From Paraglaciecola psychrophila 170 (lineage in GTDB: Bacteria > Pseudomonadota > Gammaproteobacteria > Enterobacterales > Alteromonadaceae): DNA of 64,000 bases. This document shows positions 1 to 8,661 of this stretch, one piece after another (within the stretch, counting starts at the first letter, position 1; every line of letters begins with the position of its first letter). The stretch is from assembly GCF_000347635.1 (NCBI RefSeq), contig NC_020514.1, positions 2,480,001 through 2,544,000 of the forward strand. The letters are read 5' to 3'. Both the position numbers and the translations under genes were made by a program. A model generated the notes under the pieces. That model saw only the letters and a program-made list of their open reading frames with translations. It searched no databases and was not told where the DNA came from.

Positions 1-1269
1 GCCATGGGGTTTGAAAACGGTTTCGATTTTAATTCAGCCAATGAAATATTTGCTGAATATGCCGGATTAACCAAAGCAGATAACCAAGGCAGTCGAGGTT
101 TAGACTTATCTGGTTTATGTAATATGACAGAAACCCAATATAACCGTCTAAAACCGGTGCAATGGCCTGTGAATAAACAGTATCCCGATGGCACTAAACG
201 ATTATTCACAGACGGAAAATTTTACACTCAAAGTGGTAAAGCACAGTTTGTGCTCACCGACTTTGCTGCACCTGAACAATTAACAAACACTGATTTCCCC
301 TTTGTACTTAATAGTGGCAGGGTGAGAGATCAATGGCATACCATGACACGTACCGGTAAAACGTCAGAATTAAGCGCACACACCAACCGACCATATTTAG
401 CTATTCATGCAATAGATGCTCAACGCTTAGCGTTAAAGAATGATGATTTAGTTAGCCTCAGCGCAGCCCATTTTAATAATAAGCAAAACCGAGTCTTGCT
501 GCCCATAGTAATTGACAACAATCAACGTCAAGGAGAGGTGTTTGCACCCATTCATTGGAGTGCTAGTAACGCATCCAGCGCCAACATTAGCGCTCTTTAT
601 ACCGATGCTAACGACAAAATATCTGGGCAGCCTGAATTAAAACATGCAGCGGTTAAGCTTCAAAAAGTCAGTTATCAATATTCTGGGCAGCTGTTTATTC
701 GGCAACAGCTTAAGGTTGAGTTACTGCGAGAATATTTTGATTATTTTGTCACATGCCCCGTTGATAACGGGCATTTAGTATTTTTTGCCACAGAACAAGA
801 GCCAGCAAAAATTAAGCGCGACTTACAACAACAACTGCCACTGTATGACGAATGGGTCAACGCCTCAGGCATTGACCTAAATAGCAGCTGTGCCATGCGC
901 CAAGGTGTGATGTCATTGATCATGTTTATCTCAGTAAACCACAATGAGGTTGATCCCAGCTGGATCAATAGTTTGCTCATTAGCGAAAACGTAACGCCTG
1001 AACAGCTTCACGGTTTGTTAAACATCCAGCCTGATGTGCAATTCAAACAAGGCAAGTTAGTGTGTAGTTGTTTTAAAGTAGCTGAAAATACCATTATTGA
1101 CGCCATCAAAGGTGGCTGTAACTCAGTAGACAATTTAGGTAAGCAGTTAAAGTGTGGGACTAATTGTGGCTCATGTAAGTCTGAACTGAGCCAAATGGTG
1201 AGGTTACATCAGCCCAAAAATCTCATTATTGAAGAAGACCAATTAATTACTTTGGAGGCCGTATCATGA
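1..1269 (+). CDS. nasA: Assimilatory nitrate reductase catalytic subunit, C-terminal part (5' end outside window)
   Basis: The reading frame is open from the first base, so the gene starts upstream; about 420 residues are visible. They contain the end of the molybdopterin-binding region, with the typical 'NSGRVRDQWHTMTRTGK' stretch of the dinucleotide-binding domain near residue 102, and a C-terminal BFD-like [2Fe-2S] domain (Cys near 354, 356, 384, 388 and 391). That combination is characteristic of cytoplasmic assimilatory nitrate reductases that reduce nitrate to nitrite with electrons from NADH/NADPH or ferredoxin partners. The stop overlaps the start of the siroheme methyltransferase gene (ATGA), so the two are co-transcribed. 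The family call is firm; the symbol rests on the context and the BFD tail. Confidence 0.93.
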   Translation, partial: AMGFENGFDFNSANEIFAEYAGLTKADNQGSRGLDLSGLCNMTETQYNRLKPVQWPVNKQYPDGTKRLFTDGKFYTQSGKAQFVLTDFAAPEQLTNTDFPFVLNSGRVRDQWHTMTRTGKTSELSAHTNRPYLAIHAIDAQRLALKNDDLVSLSAAHFNNKQNRVLLPIVIDNNQRQGEVFAPIHWSASNASSANISALYTDANDKISGQPELKHAAVKLQKVSYQYSGQLFIRQQLKVELLREYFDYFVTCPVDNGHLVFFATEQEPAKIKRDLQQQLPLYDEWVNASGIDLNSSCAMRQGVMSLIMFISVNHNEVDPSWINSLLISENVTPEQLHGLLNIQPDVQFKQGKLVCSCFKVAENTIIDAIKGGCNSVDNLGKQLKCGTNCGSCKSELSQMVRLHQPKNLIIEEDQLITLEAVS

Positions 1270-2246
1270 ATACCGAAAATACATTATTTCCATGGGGCTT
1301 TGCACGACTACAACAGTTTTTGTCTAGTCATAACGTCACACCTTTGAAGCAACTACCTAATTGGTTAAACCACTATTTTAGCCATCATCAGCTTGTGCCG
1401 CGTCGTAAACGTAATGCGAAAGGCCACGTTTATTTGATTGGAGCAGGGCCGGGCGATGCGGAGCTGCTGACTTTAAAAGCCCATCGCTTAATTCAACAAG
1501 CGGATGTAGTGATGTATGACTGGTTGGTTAACCCAGATATTATCAAGATGATCCCGCGTCATGTTGAAAGGGTATTTGTGGGTAAAAAGTGTGGCCGCCA
1601 TAGTATGAAACAAGCCGATATATGCCAGTTGATGGTAGAAGTGGCACTAACCGGTAAAAACATTGTGCGCTTAAAAGGTGGCGACCCCGCTATTTTTGCT
1701 AGAGCTGCAGAAGAATGTGATATTTTAGCGAAGCACCACATCGACTTTGCGATAGTGCCGGGTATTACCGCTGCATCGGGTGCGTCGGCTTATGCAGGTA
1801 TCCCTCTTACGCATAGAGAATGTGCTCAATCTGTTCGTTTTATCACTGCACACTTAAGATCAGAAAAGTCAGCCACAGGCGAGCTAAAGTCCCCTACAGA
1901 CGAGCCCAATTGGCAAGCGCTGGTGGCAGGAGCCAACGCCTCACAATCTACCAATAAGGGTGAAACATTAGTGTTTTACATGGGACTCAAACGTATCGAC
2001 ACGATAATGCAGCGCCTCACAACCCATGGGCTAGAGGCGAGCACGCCAGTTGCCGTTATTGACCAAGCCACAACGGCACAACAGCAAGTGTGCATTGGCA
2101 CCCTAGAAAATATCGCCCAGCGTGTGCTTGAACGTAATTTTCAAGGTCCAGCCATAACTATAGTAGGTGAAGTAGTGAACAAGCGTCACGATGTCAACTT
2201 ATCGCTATTTTCATCATCAGCAAATGAGTTGAGTGTTAACACCTAA
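1266..2246 (+). CDS. cobA: Uroporphyrinogen-III C-methyltransferase (siroheme synthesis)
   Basis: This enzyme adds two methyl groups from S-adenosylmethionine to uroporphyrinogen III, giving precorrin-2 for siroheme, the cofactor of assimilatory nitrite reductase. Visible motifs are the N-terminal 'VYLIGAGPGDAELLTLKA' loop (about residue 56), 'VRLKGGDPAIFARAAEE', 'VPGITAASGASAYAGIPLTHR' in two halves, and 'VFYMGL'. About 50 extra N-terminal residues precede the catalytic domain. Length 326 aa fits stand-alone SUMT enzymes that lack the CysG dehydrogenase domain. It overlaps nasA by 4 bases, so it serves the nitrate pathway. Confidence 0.93.
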   Translation: MNTENTLFPWGFARLQQFLSSHNVTPLKQLPNWLNHYFSHHQLVPRRKRNAKGHVYLIGAGPGDAELLTLKAHRLIQQADVVMYDWLVNPDIIKMIPRHVERVFVGKKCGRHSMKQADICQLMVEVALTGKNIVRLKGGDPAIFARAAEECDILAKHHIDFAIVPGITAASGASAYAGIPLTHRECAQSVRFITAHLRSEKSATGELKSPTDEPNWQALVAGANASQSTNKGETLVFYMGLKRIDTIMQRLTTHGLEASTPVAVIDQATTAQQQVCIGTLENIAQRVLERNFQGPAITIVGEVVNKRHDVNLSLFSSSANELSVNT

Positions 2247-2346
2247 TAAACACTTAAGTAATACGACTAGATAATGATTTTTTTTGTTATTAAGCGCAGC
2301 TATTCAGGATAGAATATCAAACACAACCAATAAGAATTTTCTAGTT

Positions 2347-3414
2347 ATGCCCGAAATAATGTCAGATACCCCAACAGATTTTAAACACTTTATTCGTATT
2401 ATCGGTCGTGGCCAACGTGCAGGGCGAACTTTAACCATGCAAGAAGCAGAACAGGCTATGAGTATGGTCATTAATGGCCAAGCCACAGCCGAACAAAAAG
2501 GTGCGTTTTTGATGTTGCTTCGGGTTAGAGAAGAAACAGCTGAAGAATTAGCCGGTTTTAGTCAGGCATTTCGTACTTGTAGCCTTGCTAGTGTGGCTGA
2601 TTTATCTGTGGATTTAGACATGGGCTGTTACGCCGGTAAGCGCAGGCACCTACCTTGGTTTTTGTTGGCGGTTATGTTGCTGGCAAAAAATGGTAAACGG
2701 ATATTTTTACATGGTACTCATGAGCCAGATTCAAAACGTTTATATCTTAAAGAAGTATTGCCACAAATTGGTTTTAAAGTGGCACAACACCCAGAGCAAG
2801 TACAAGTTGCATTAGACACTTTCGGTTTTGCTTACATGGACTTAAAACAGATTAACCCGCAACTCGACGATATTATTCAACTGCGCGAGCAATTTGGTTT
2901 GCGTTCGTGTGCCAATACATTGGCTAGAATGTTAAATCCCTCTCATGCCGCTCATTGCCTGCAAGGCATTTTCCATCGTAAAATTGACGAAAAACATCGT
3001 GAGACCGCCGCCTTATTAAATGACGCTAACGTATTATGTTTTAGAGGCGAAGGCGGTGAAGTCGAATTCAATCCGCTTCGAGATGTTACCTTGCATGTTA
3101 GCCGTAATGGGCAACAATCCAGCGAAGATGTAACCGCCACTTGTGAAACGTTTATTACTAAACCTCAAGAACTTGACGCTAAACAATTGATAAGTGTCTG
3201 GACTGGAGAGTTTGATGATATTTATGCTAACCATGCTGTAGTGGGTACTTTGAGTTTAATGTTGGTGTTAGTGGATAAACTTGACTGGACAGAGGCTTAT
3301 CAACAAGCTGAACAGATGTGGCAGGGACGTGATAAAAAATGGCCTGTAGTTTTGCCTGAAGATAAGTCAGAGGTCGTGCCTTTTGATACAACTGGCAAGC
3401 ATTACGCGCATTAA
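2347..3414 (+). CDS. ybiB: YbiB / TrpD2-type glycosyltransferase-fold protein
   Basis: The protein resembles anthranilate phosphoribosyltransferase in fold: a helical N-domain ('IGRGQRAGRTLTMQEAEQAM', then 'NGQATAEQKGAFLMLLRVREE') followed by an alpha/beta domain with 'MGCYAGKRRHLPW' where TrpD binds PRPP. E. coli YbiB is described as a nucleic-acid-binding TrpD2 protein rather than a tryptophan enzyme, so no biosynthetic role is implied. A TTG-initiated extension to 2284 is possible, but ATG at 2347 or 2359 fits the family better; neither has a strong Shine-Dalgarno. It lies 100 bases after cobA in the same direction and probably shares the nitrate operon transcript. Confidence 0.82.
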   Translation: MPEIMSDTPTDFKHFIRIIGRGQRAGRTLTMQEAEQAMSMVINGQATAEQKGAFLMLLRVREETAEELAGFSQAFRTCSLASVADLSVDLDMGCYAGKRRHLPWFLLAVMLLAKNGKRIFLHGTHEPDSKRLYLKEVLPQIGFKVAQHPEQVQVALDTFGFAYMDLKQINPQLDDIIQLREQFGLRSCANTLARMLNPSHAAHCLQGIFHRKIDEKHRETAALLNDANVLCFRGEGGEVEFNPLRDVTLHVSRNGQQSSEDVTATCETFITKPQELDAKQLISVWTGEFDDIYANHAVVGTLSLMLVLVDKLDWTEAYQQAEQMWQGRDKKWPVVLPEDKSEVVPFDTTGKHYAH

Positions 3415-3518
3415 ATTAGGGCTTGAGGGTTTGTGTTCATTAATTAACTATACTCTACCGGTCGCTTCTAAAAGTGCAGTTAATGGTCTGTGTAAAATTT
3501 TAAGTTCAGTCAATCATA

Positions 3519-4254
3519 TTAATTTATGAGCGTGGCTTTATTAAATTGTTCATAGGCGCCAAACAAAGTTTGATTTAATCCTTTCATTAATTCGAGATTA
3601 TCCTCATTAAAATACAACGACCAAAAAAAACGGTTGTTCATCCAAACAACCCACTTGTTTTATGTGTGATGTATCTAGATTATTTTTAATCATTGTCCAT
3701 TGAATCACTTTCTTATCTTCAATAATGATATCTGATCGACCGATTTGTAGCATTCTTATCAATCGACTCGAACTATCTTCACCTGACATAAACAACAAAT
3801 TCTTATTTTTGTCTTCATTAATATATGAATCTAAGGGCTCGCCGTAACTGTAGTCTTGAACTATTGCTAACTTATTTGAGCCGAATTTTAAATCAGGCTT
3901 ATACAACCAAGTATTAGTGTCTTTAGAATAAAAACACATTTGATAACTTCCTATTGGGGAAGTAGAAAATATTAAATTTGGAGACTCCTCTAACGTAGAC
4001 GTGAGCAAGCCATCTACTTTGTTTTGGTTAGCCAACCGAATAGCCCGTGACCATGGATAATACTCAATATTAAGATTGATACCTTGAGCATGTAGAATAC
4101 TCGTCATAATTTCACCTACGATGCCATGCTTATCACCATTAAAGTCACATGTGTAAGGGCACCAATGGGTGGTAGCTAATGTGAGTGTTTTTTGTGCATG
4201 TGAAAGGGACGTACCAAAAAGCGGGATGATGCATAGCATTAAGTGTATTTTCAT
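3519..4254 (-). pseudogene. Periplasmic solute-binding (family 3-like) protein, frameshifted near the C-terminus
   Basis: The product starts with a signal peptide (MKIHLMLCIIPLFGTSLSHA) and has the pattern of small amino-acid-binding-like periplasmic proteins: 'LATTHWCPYTC', 'GIVGEIMTSIL', 'YYPWSRAIRLANQNKVDGLL'. The frame as written stops at 3607, ending in an unlikely 'FFLVVVF'. The break is at a run of eight A (3623-3630). With seven A the frame continues as PFFWSLYFNEDN and then GLNQTLFGAYEQF to a stop at 3519, restoring a family-like length of about 245 residues. It is either a one-base homopolymer mutation or a sequencing error. ATG at 4254 is preferred to the upstream TTG. Ligand unknown. 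Confidence 0.75.
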
Positions 4255-4653
4255 AAGACCCAATTCGGATGAATTTTTTATTGAAATCGACTTTAAATTA
4301 TATAATTAAAAAGCATCATTTTCTATAACTGACATTATTTTGTACCCTGCCAGTGTATATTTTATATAGAAAGCCATTCTAATTTACTTGGAACTGGCTA
4401 TTAATTTAAAAATAGTGTTAGGTTGGATATTTGCTTATTTACTGTGTTGTAATTGATCAGATACTGTTTAGTGATTACTGACGATTTAATATTGGCATCG
4501 AGCAAAAATGATATTTTTGCAAACTTTTCTGATTTGTGGTTTCTGTATTTAACCTATGAAAAGATAGTTAATAACCATCAAATCAAACATGCAGCGCAAG
4601 GCGTTTACATTGTTCTGAGCGTTATACAACTTAGGGTATTTATAGGAGGGTAG
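4255..4653. other. Intergenic, no gene supported
   Basis: This AT-rich gap lies between the divergently placed solute-binding gene and the DUF3047 pseudogene. A 66-codon open frame at 4453-4653 has no recognisable features and probably is not coding. A Shine-Dalgarno-like AGGAGG ends it (about 4645-4650), just before the ATG at 4654, and belongs to the pseudogene that follows. Confidence 0.6.
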
Positions 4654-5311
4654 ATGCTTCGATGGATTGTTTTACTTTTTAGCATAATCACTTGTTTGAA
4701 CGCTAAACCTTCTAATAACCTTACCTCATTAGATGATAACGGCATTCAAAAATGGGAACCCAAAGTATTCTTTGGAAAAACGATTTACAGCATCGACGAG
4801 CATAAAGGCCGCTTGGCGCTTCAAGCAATTAGTTGAAACGCTGCTTCTGGATTGATGTTAAAAAAGAAAAATCGATATGGCTTTGACTCCTACATAAATT
4901 GGAGCTGGTTAGTAGAAAAAAAGTTGCAATAGCTAAACGAACGTACTAAAAGTGGGTATGACTTCATCGCCAGTATTTAGGTGGTTATCGATGGTGGCTT
5001 TATGCTTTGGAAGACTAAATCGTTAAACTATGTTTGGTCGAGTAATCAAGATAAAGGCTTGATTTGGGATAATCCATTTGCTGGTTCAAGTATCAAAATT
5101 ATGTCTATCCGAGGAAAGGGATTTGAAAAAGGCAAGTGGTACCAAGAAAAACGCAATGTATACCAAGATTTGATTGATGTCTTTGGTGATAAAGGTAGTC
5201 AGGAAGCTAACCAGAAAACGTATAGATATTATAGCCATTATGACAGACACTGATAATAGTGAAAAAGAAGCAGAATCTTATTATGGTGACATTGAATTCA
5301 GTGAGTTGTAG
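4654..5311 (+). pseudogene. DUF3047 family exported protein, heavily decayed
   Basis: An intact N-terminus follows a good AGGAGG: a signal peptide (MLRWIVLLFSIITCLNA) and 'WEPKVFFGKTIYSI'. The conserved DUF3047 blocks then reappear in changing frames: 'NAASG', 'YINWSWLVEKKL', 'LNERTKSG', 'VVIDGGFMLWKTKSLNYVW', 'GKWYQEKRNVYQDL', and finally 'AIMTDTDNSEKEAESYYGD' up to the stop at 5309-5311. In-frame stops occur at 4834-4836, 4930-4932 and 4978-4980, with frameshifts near 4875-4890 and again near 5215. With this many lesions it is a true pseudogene rather than a base-calling problem. The function of the family is unknown. Confidence 0.85.
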
Positions 5312-5330
5312 TGTAGATCACCGATCTCGA

Positions 5331-5390
5331 CAGCCATTTTAGATAATGTCGAAGAGCGTTAAATATTTGATTGAATCACATGCTGTATCT
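5331..5390 (+). repeat. Dispersed 60-base repeat, copy 1
   Basis: Sixty bases align without gaps to the consensus of the other copies, from CAGCCATTTTAGATAATGTC at the left to AATATTTGATTGAATCACA and GTATCT at the right. The palindromic ends are degraded here. It begins 20 bases after the DUF3047 stop. Confidence 0.6.
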
Positions 5391-5465
5391 GCGATGTCTA
5401 TTATACACATCACGTGAAGGTCAAATTATTCAACCACGAATTAAAACAACTAGGGAAAGATAAAT

Positions 5466-6356
5466 ATGAATCACCAAAATATCTATGGCTTAAATCCATC
5501 TGAGTCTCAAACTGAACTAGCGCTTGATCGCAGGCGCTTTATGAAACTTAGCAGTATTATTTTAGGTGCTAGTCTGTTACCGGGCTCCCTAGCCTTTGCC
5601 GCCGATAAGCCAAGTGCAGTGGGTTTACAATTATACACGTTGCGCGACATGATGGCGGTGAGTGTGCCTGCGACCTTAAAATTGGTTTCGGCAGTGGGTT
5701 ATAAAGAAGTTGAAACCGCTGGATATTTTGAATATTCGCCTCGGGAATTTCGCAAAATGTTAGATGGTGAGGGGCTCACTTCACCTTCGGCGCACATTAG
5801 GTTGGATTTATTTGATAAGAGCCTCAACCAGGTTATCGATACAGCGAAAGAAGTGGGTCATGAGTATGTGGTTATTCCTTATTTGACTGTTGAGCAGCGT
5901 GGCAGTGGTATTAATGTCTATAAAAAGTTGGCTGAAAATTGCAATGTCTATGGTGAAGCCTGTAAAAAAGTAGGACTGAAATTGGCTTATCATAATCACG
6001 ATTTTGAATTTGAAATGCGTGATGGGCAGTTACCTTATGACGTATTACTACAAGATGTTGATGCCGATTTAATGGCAATGGAAATGGATTTGTATTGGAT
6101 GGTCAAGGCAAAACAAGACCCATTAGCATATTTTAAACGCCATCCCGGACGCTTTAAATTGTGGCACGTTAAAGATATGGACAAACAAGGTGCATTTGCG
6201 GACGTAGGGACGGGTATTATTGATTTTCCTGCTATTTTTGCTCATGCCAAACAAGCAGGTGTTGAACATAAAGTGGTTGAACGCGACATGACCGACAATA
6301 TTGTCAAAACAATTCAGCAGGGTTATAAAGCAGTTTCAGCCTTGTCAAAAGCTTGA
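5466..6356 (+). CDS. Tat-exported sugar-phosphate isomerase/epimerase-like TIM-barrel protein
   Basis: The N-terminus carries a twin-arginine signal, 'DRRRFMKLSSIILGASLLPG', ending near 'SLAFAADKP', so the folded protein should be exported to the periplasm. The body is an AP-endonuclease-2/xylose-isomerase-like TIM barrel: 'VGLQLYTLRDMM', 'YKEVETAGYF', 'LAYHNHDFEFE', 'MEMDLYWMVKAKQDPLAYF', 'LWHVKDMD', and the metal-binding Glu/His/Asp residues typical of the fold. Length 296 aa is normal. A Shine-Dalgarno-like AGGGAAAG precedes ATG 5466. Related proteins often act on modified sugars, but no sugar cluster is present here, so the substrate is open. Confidence 0.87.
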   Translation: MNHQNIYGLNPSESQTELALDRRRFMKLSSIILGASLLPGSLAFAADKPSAVGLQLYTLRDMMAVSVPATLKLVSAVGYKEVETAGYFEYSPREFRKMLDGEGLTSPSAHIRLDLFDKSLNQVIDTAKEVGHEYVVIPYLTVEQRGSGINVYKKLAENCNVYGEACKKVGLKLAYHNHDFEFEMRDGQLPYDVLLQDVDADLMAMEMDLYWMVKAKQDPLAYFKRHPGRFKLWHVKDMDKQGAFADVGTGIIDFPAIFAHAKQAGVEHKVVERDMTDNIVKTIQQGYKAVSALSKA

Positions 6357-6603
6357 CGTAAATTATGAATACGCGGCATATAAGTTTAATTTTAAAAGCA
6401 GCTAAAATTTTGCGTTAGTTTAGATAATTGTTTACATATCTATGCAAAATATACCAAGACCGTTGCTAGATAGCGGTAAATCTCTGAAAGGCGCAGTCTA
6501 AAACTTCGCACATAAAAGCCATCTAGTCGGCAAGTAAAGCTTACCACTAAGATCTTAGATGTGTTTTCAATCGTTGGTTGTTATAACTTTTAAGGAAAAT
6601 GAT

Positions 6604-7053
6604 ATGAATAAACAAGTTTCAATTATTTTATTTAGCTTTGTCTTTATGATGGGATGCTCTGGCACCATTCCTAAGCTGGGAGTCACGAGTGGTCAATTAA
6701 CTCCATGTCCTAGCAAGCCAAATTGTGTGAGTAGTCAAGCAACGGATAAAGATCATTATATACCCCCCATTAATTTCACTGGAACACCTCAAGATACACA
6801 AAATAAACTTTTACAAATACTAAACGCTTTGGAGCGAACCAAGGTTATAGTCGTTCAGGAAAGTTATATTCGTGTAGAGTTTACTTCCAAAATATTCAAA
6901 TTTGTTGATGATGTAGAGTTTTCTTTTCCACCAAAAAACATCGAACAAATAATTATAAATGTAAGGTCTGCATCACGTATTGGCTATTCAGATCTTGGTG
7001 CAAACCAAAAACGAATTGAACAGATTAGAACTCAATTTAAAGAAGATGAATAA
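6604..7053 (+). CDS. DUF1499 family lipoprotein
   Basis: ATG 6604 is preferred because AAGGAAAAT stands just before it and because it yields a lipoprotein signal (MNKQVSIILFSFVFMMGCSG, Cys at 18). The mature part has the DUF1499 signature 'CPSKPNCVSSQA' and the central 'VEFTSKIFKFVDDVEF', followed by 'VRSASRIGYSDLGANQKRI'. These are strong family hallmarks. The family is widespread in proteobacteria, and its biochemical role is not established. It appears to be monocistronic. Confidence 0.9.
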   Translation: MNKQVSIILFSFVFMMGCSGTIPKLGVTSGQLTPCPSKPNCVSSQATDKDHYIPPINFTGTPQDTQNKLLQILNALERTKVIVVQESYIRVEFTSKIFKFVDDVEFSFPPKNIEQIIINVRSASRIGYSDLGANQKRIEQIRTQFKEDE

Positions 7054-7148
7054 AGCTATTTATAAAGAGCGTCAAATTTTATTTTTGACCTCATCATCTG
7101 CTCATCACATATTGTCAGATGTAATCCACACTGAATAAGGTTAAATAG

Positions 7149-7826
7149 ATGAAAGTAATTATTTTCGGAGGAATAGGCACTATAGCAAACACCTCATATC
7201 TTCAACGCAAAGCCTTTAACGCTGCATTTGAAGAACTATCAATTGAGTGGTTTTGGGGCAAGGGGGAGTATATGAGCCTCCTTACCCAGTCTGGTGGCGA
7301 ATCACGCATCACTGAATACAATAATAAGTACGGAGGACTTCCAAAAGGTCTTTCGCCTGCTAGAGTACATAAGTTAAAAACAAGTTTATTCCACCGTTTT
7401 ATGACTGACTCAATACTTCCGTTACGGGAAGGCGTTCAGTCGGTGATAGATAGTGCAAAATTTAACAATATAAAATTGGCTTTTGCTACTACTACTAGCA
7501 AAGATAACATTGATACGTTATTGAATTCAGCTGGGTTAGACCCGTCTACATTCGATATAATAACCAACCGGTCTTTGGTCGATGCATCTAAACCTAATCC
7601 TGAAGTGTACGAGTATTGTTTGGAAAAGCTTAATATTTTGGCCGCTGATAGCATGGCAATAGAAGACTCAAAATCTGGTGTAAAAGCAGCGATAGGAGCT
7701 GGCATAACATGCGTTGCATTTCCGAATGAGTTCACCGCAGATCATAGTTATGTTGATGCAATAGAAAATGTGGATGATTTAAAACATTCGGCGCACCTAA
7801 ACGCATTTCTAAAACCGCAGAATTAG
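7149..7826 (+). CDS. HAD-superfamily hydrolase-like protein lacking the usual catalytic aspartates
   Basis: The fold is a HAD-IA hydrolase: motif II 'FATTTSKDNI' (Thr), the motif III lysine in 'KPNPEVYEYCLEKL', and motif IV 'AIEDSKSGVKAA'. Motif I, normally DxD, reads 'IIFGGIGTIANTS', so both the nucleophilic aspartate (Gly here) and the acid/base aspartate (Ile here) are replaced. Classical phosphatase or phosphoglucomutase chemistry therefore looks unlikely; a binding or regulatory role or altered chemistry is possible. The open frame is complete (225 aa) with an AAGG before ATG, so it is not an ordinary pseudogene. Confidence 0.8.
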   Translation: MKVIIFGGIGTIANTSYLQRKAFNAAFEELSIEWFWGKGEYMSLLTQSGGESRITEYNNKYGGLPKGLSPARVHKLKTSLFHRFMTDSILPLREGVQSVIDSAKFNNIKLAFATTTSKDNIDTLLNSAGLDPSTFDIITNRSLVDASKPNPEVYEYCLEKLNILAADSMAIEDSKSGVKAAIGAGITCVAFPNEFTADHSYVDAIENVDDLKHSAHLNAFLKPQN

Positions 7827-7838
7827 CATTTTATTAAG

Positions 7839-7901
7839 ATATCCATCGTCAATATTGTAATTTCACGCTAAGCATTCGATTTAATTAACAATAGCGTCTA
7901 G
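7839..7901 (+). repeat. Dispersed 60-base repeat, copy 2
   Basis: It starts 13 bases after the HAD gene stop. The left end GATATCCATCGTCAATATTG and right part TTCGATTTAATTAACA followed by GCGTCT match the family, with substitutions spread along its length. Confidence 0.55.
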
Positions 7902-8053
7902 GTAATTATGCTAATTCACAATTTTAGAGAGTAACTTGTTGTAATAAGTTAATAAAACTAATCTAAACTATTTTCTTGTGTTTGTTTTCGATGTTTTTAA
8001 CGCTAAAATTTACAACTTATTAAGTCGTTATATTCAAATTTAGCAGCAAATTT

Positions 8054-8516
8054 ATGCGCAAAATCTAACAACTTTTACTTTTTGTATCACTGTCTTTTAG
8101 AGCCCCATCAATTGCACAAGACAATCCTTTTAAAGCGGTACAGGACTTATTCTTTGCAATTTCAGAAGTTAATCATATAAAGATGAGAGACACAGTGACC
8201 AGTGATCTTCAGCTATTAGAAGCTGGGGGAGGATTGGGACATAGATGATTTAGTTGAGGTAGTTACTCCTTCTTAACTCGCGAGAAGAAACTATTTTAAT
8301 GTTCTCAAAGTTAAAACCAGTGATGAGATGGCTTGGGTTAGTTATTAGAATAAAGCTGCATTTACCAAAGATGAACTAGTCGAAGCTGTTGTTTGGCTAG
8401 AGAGTGCGGAACTCATCAGAGATGATAATAATTAGAAAATTCAAATGTTACATTCGACTAGAATAAAACCTGAAGGTTTGCCAAAAAACATTGTGCTAAT
8501 AGAGCATAAAGCTTAA
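8054..8516 (+). pseudogene. NTF2-like (SnoaL/DUF4440-type) exported protein, decayed
   Basis: A signal-like start (MRKI-stop-QLLLFVSLSF) is followed by 'NPFKAVQDLFFAISEVNH' and 'MRDTVTSDLQLLEAG'. A frameshift near 8225 follows, then 'EDWDIDDLVEVVTPS', 'NYFNVLKVKTSDEMAWVSY', 'VVWLESAELIRDDNN' and 'IQMLHSTRIKPEGLPKN' to the TAA at 8514. Four in-frame stops interrupt it: after MRKI, after VTPS, after VSY and after DNN. The order of blocks matches small NTF2-fold proteins with a leader peptide. Several independent lesions make this a genuine pseudogene. Confidence 0.8.
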
Positions 8517-8661
8517 AAATTACATGGCTGATAAATAACGAATATATGTCTTCAGGGCGTTTTTATTCTTAAATGATGTAATAATTATGGCGTTGTCAGG
8601 CTATAAAAGCAGATGTTAAGCGGGTCTTGCCAGTGGCACTTTCTGCGGGTAATTTTAATCA

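Noticed and set aside
4453..4653. 66-codon open frame upstream of the DUF3047 remnant
   Set aside because: It has no recognisable domain, no clear start site and unusual composition; it looks like a random open frame in AT-rich DNA.
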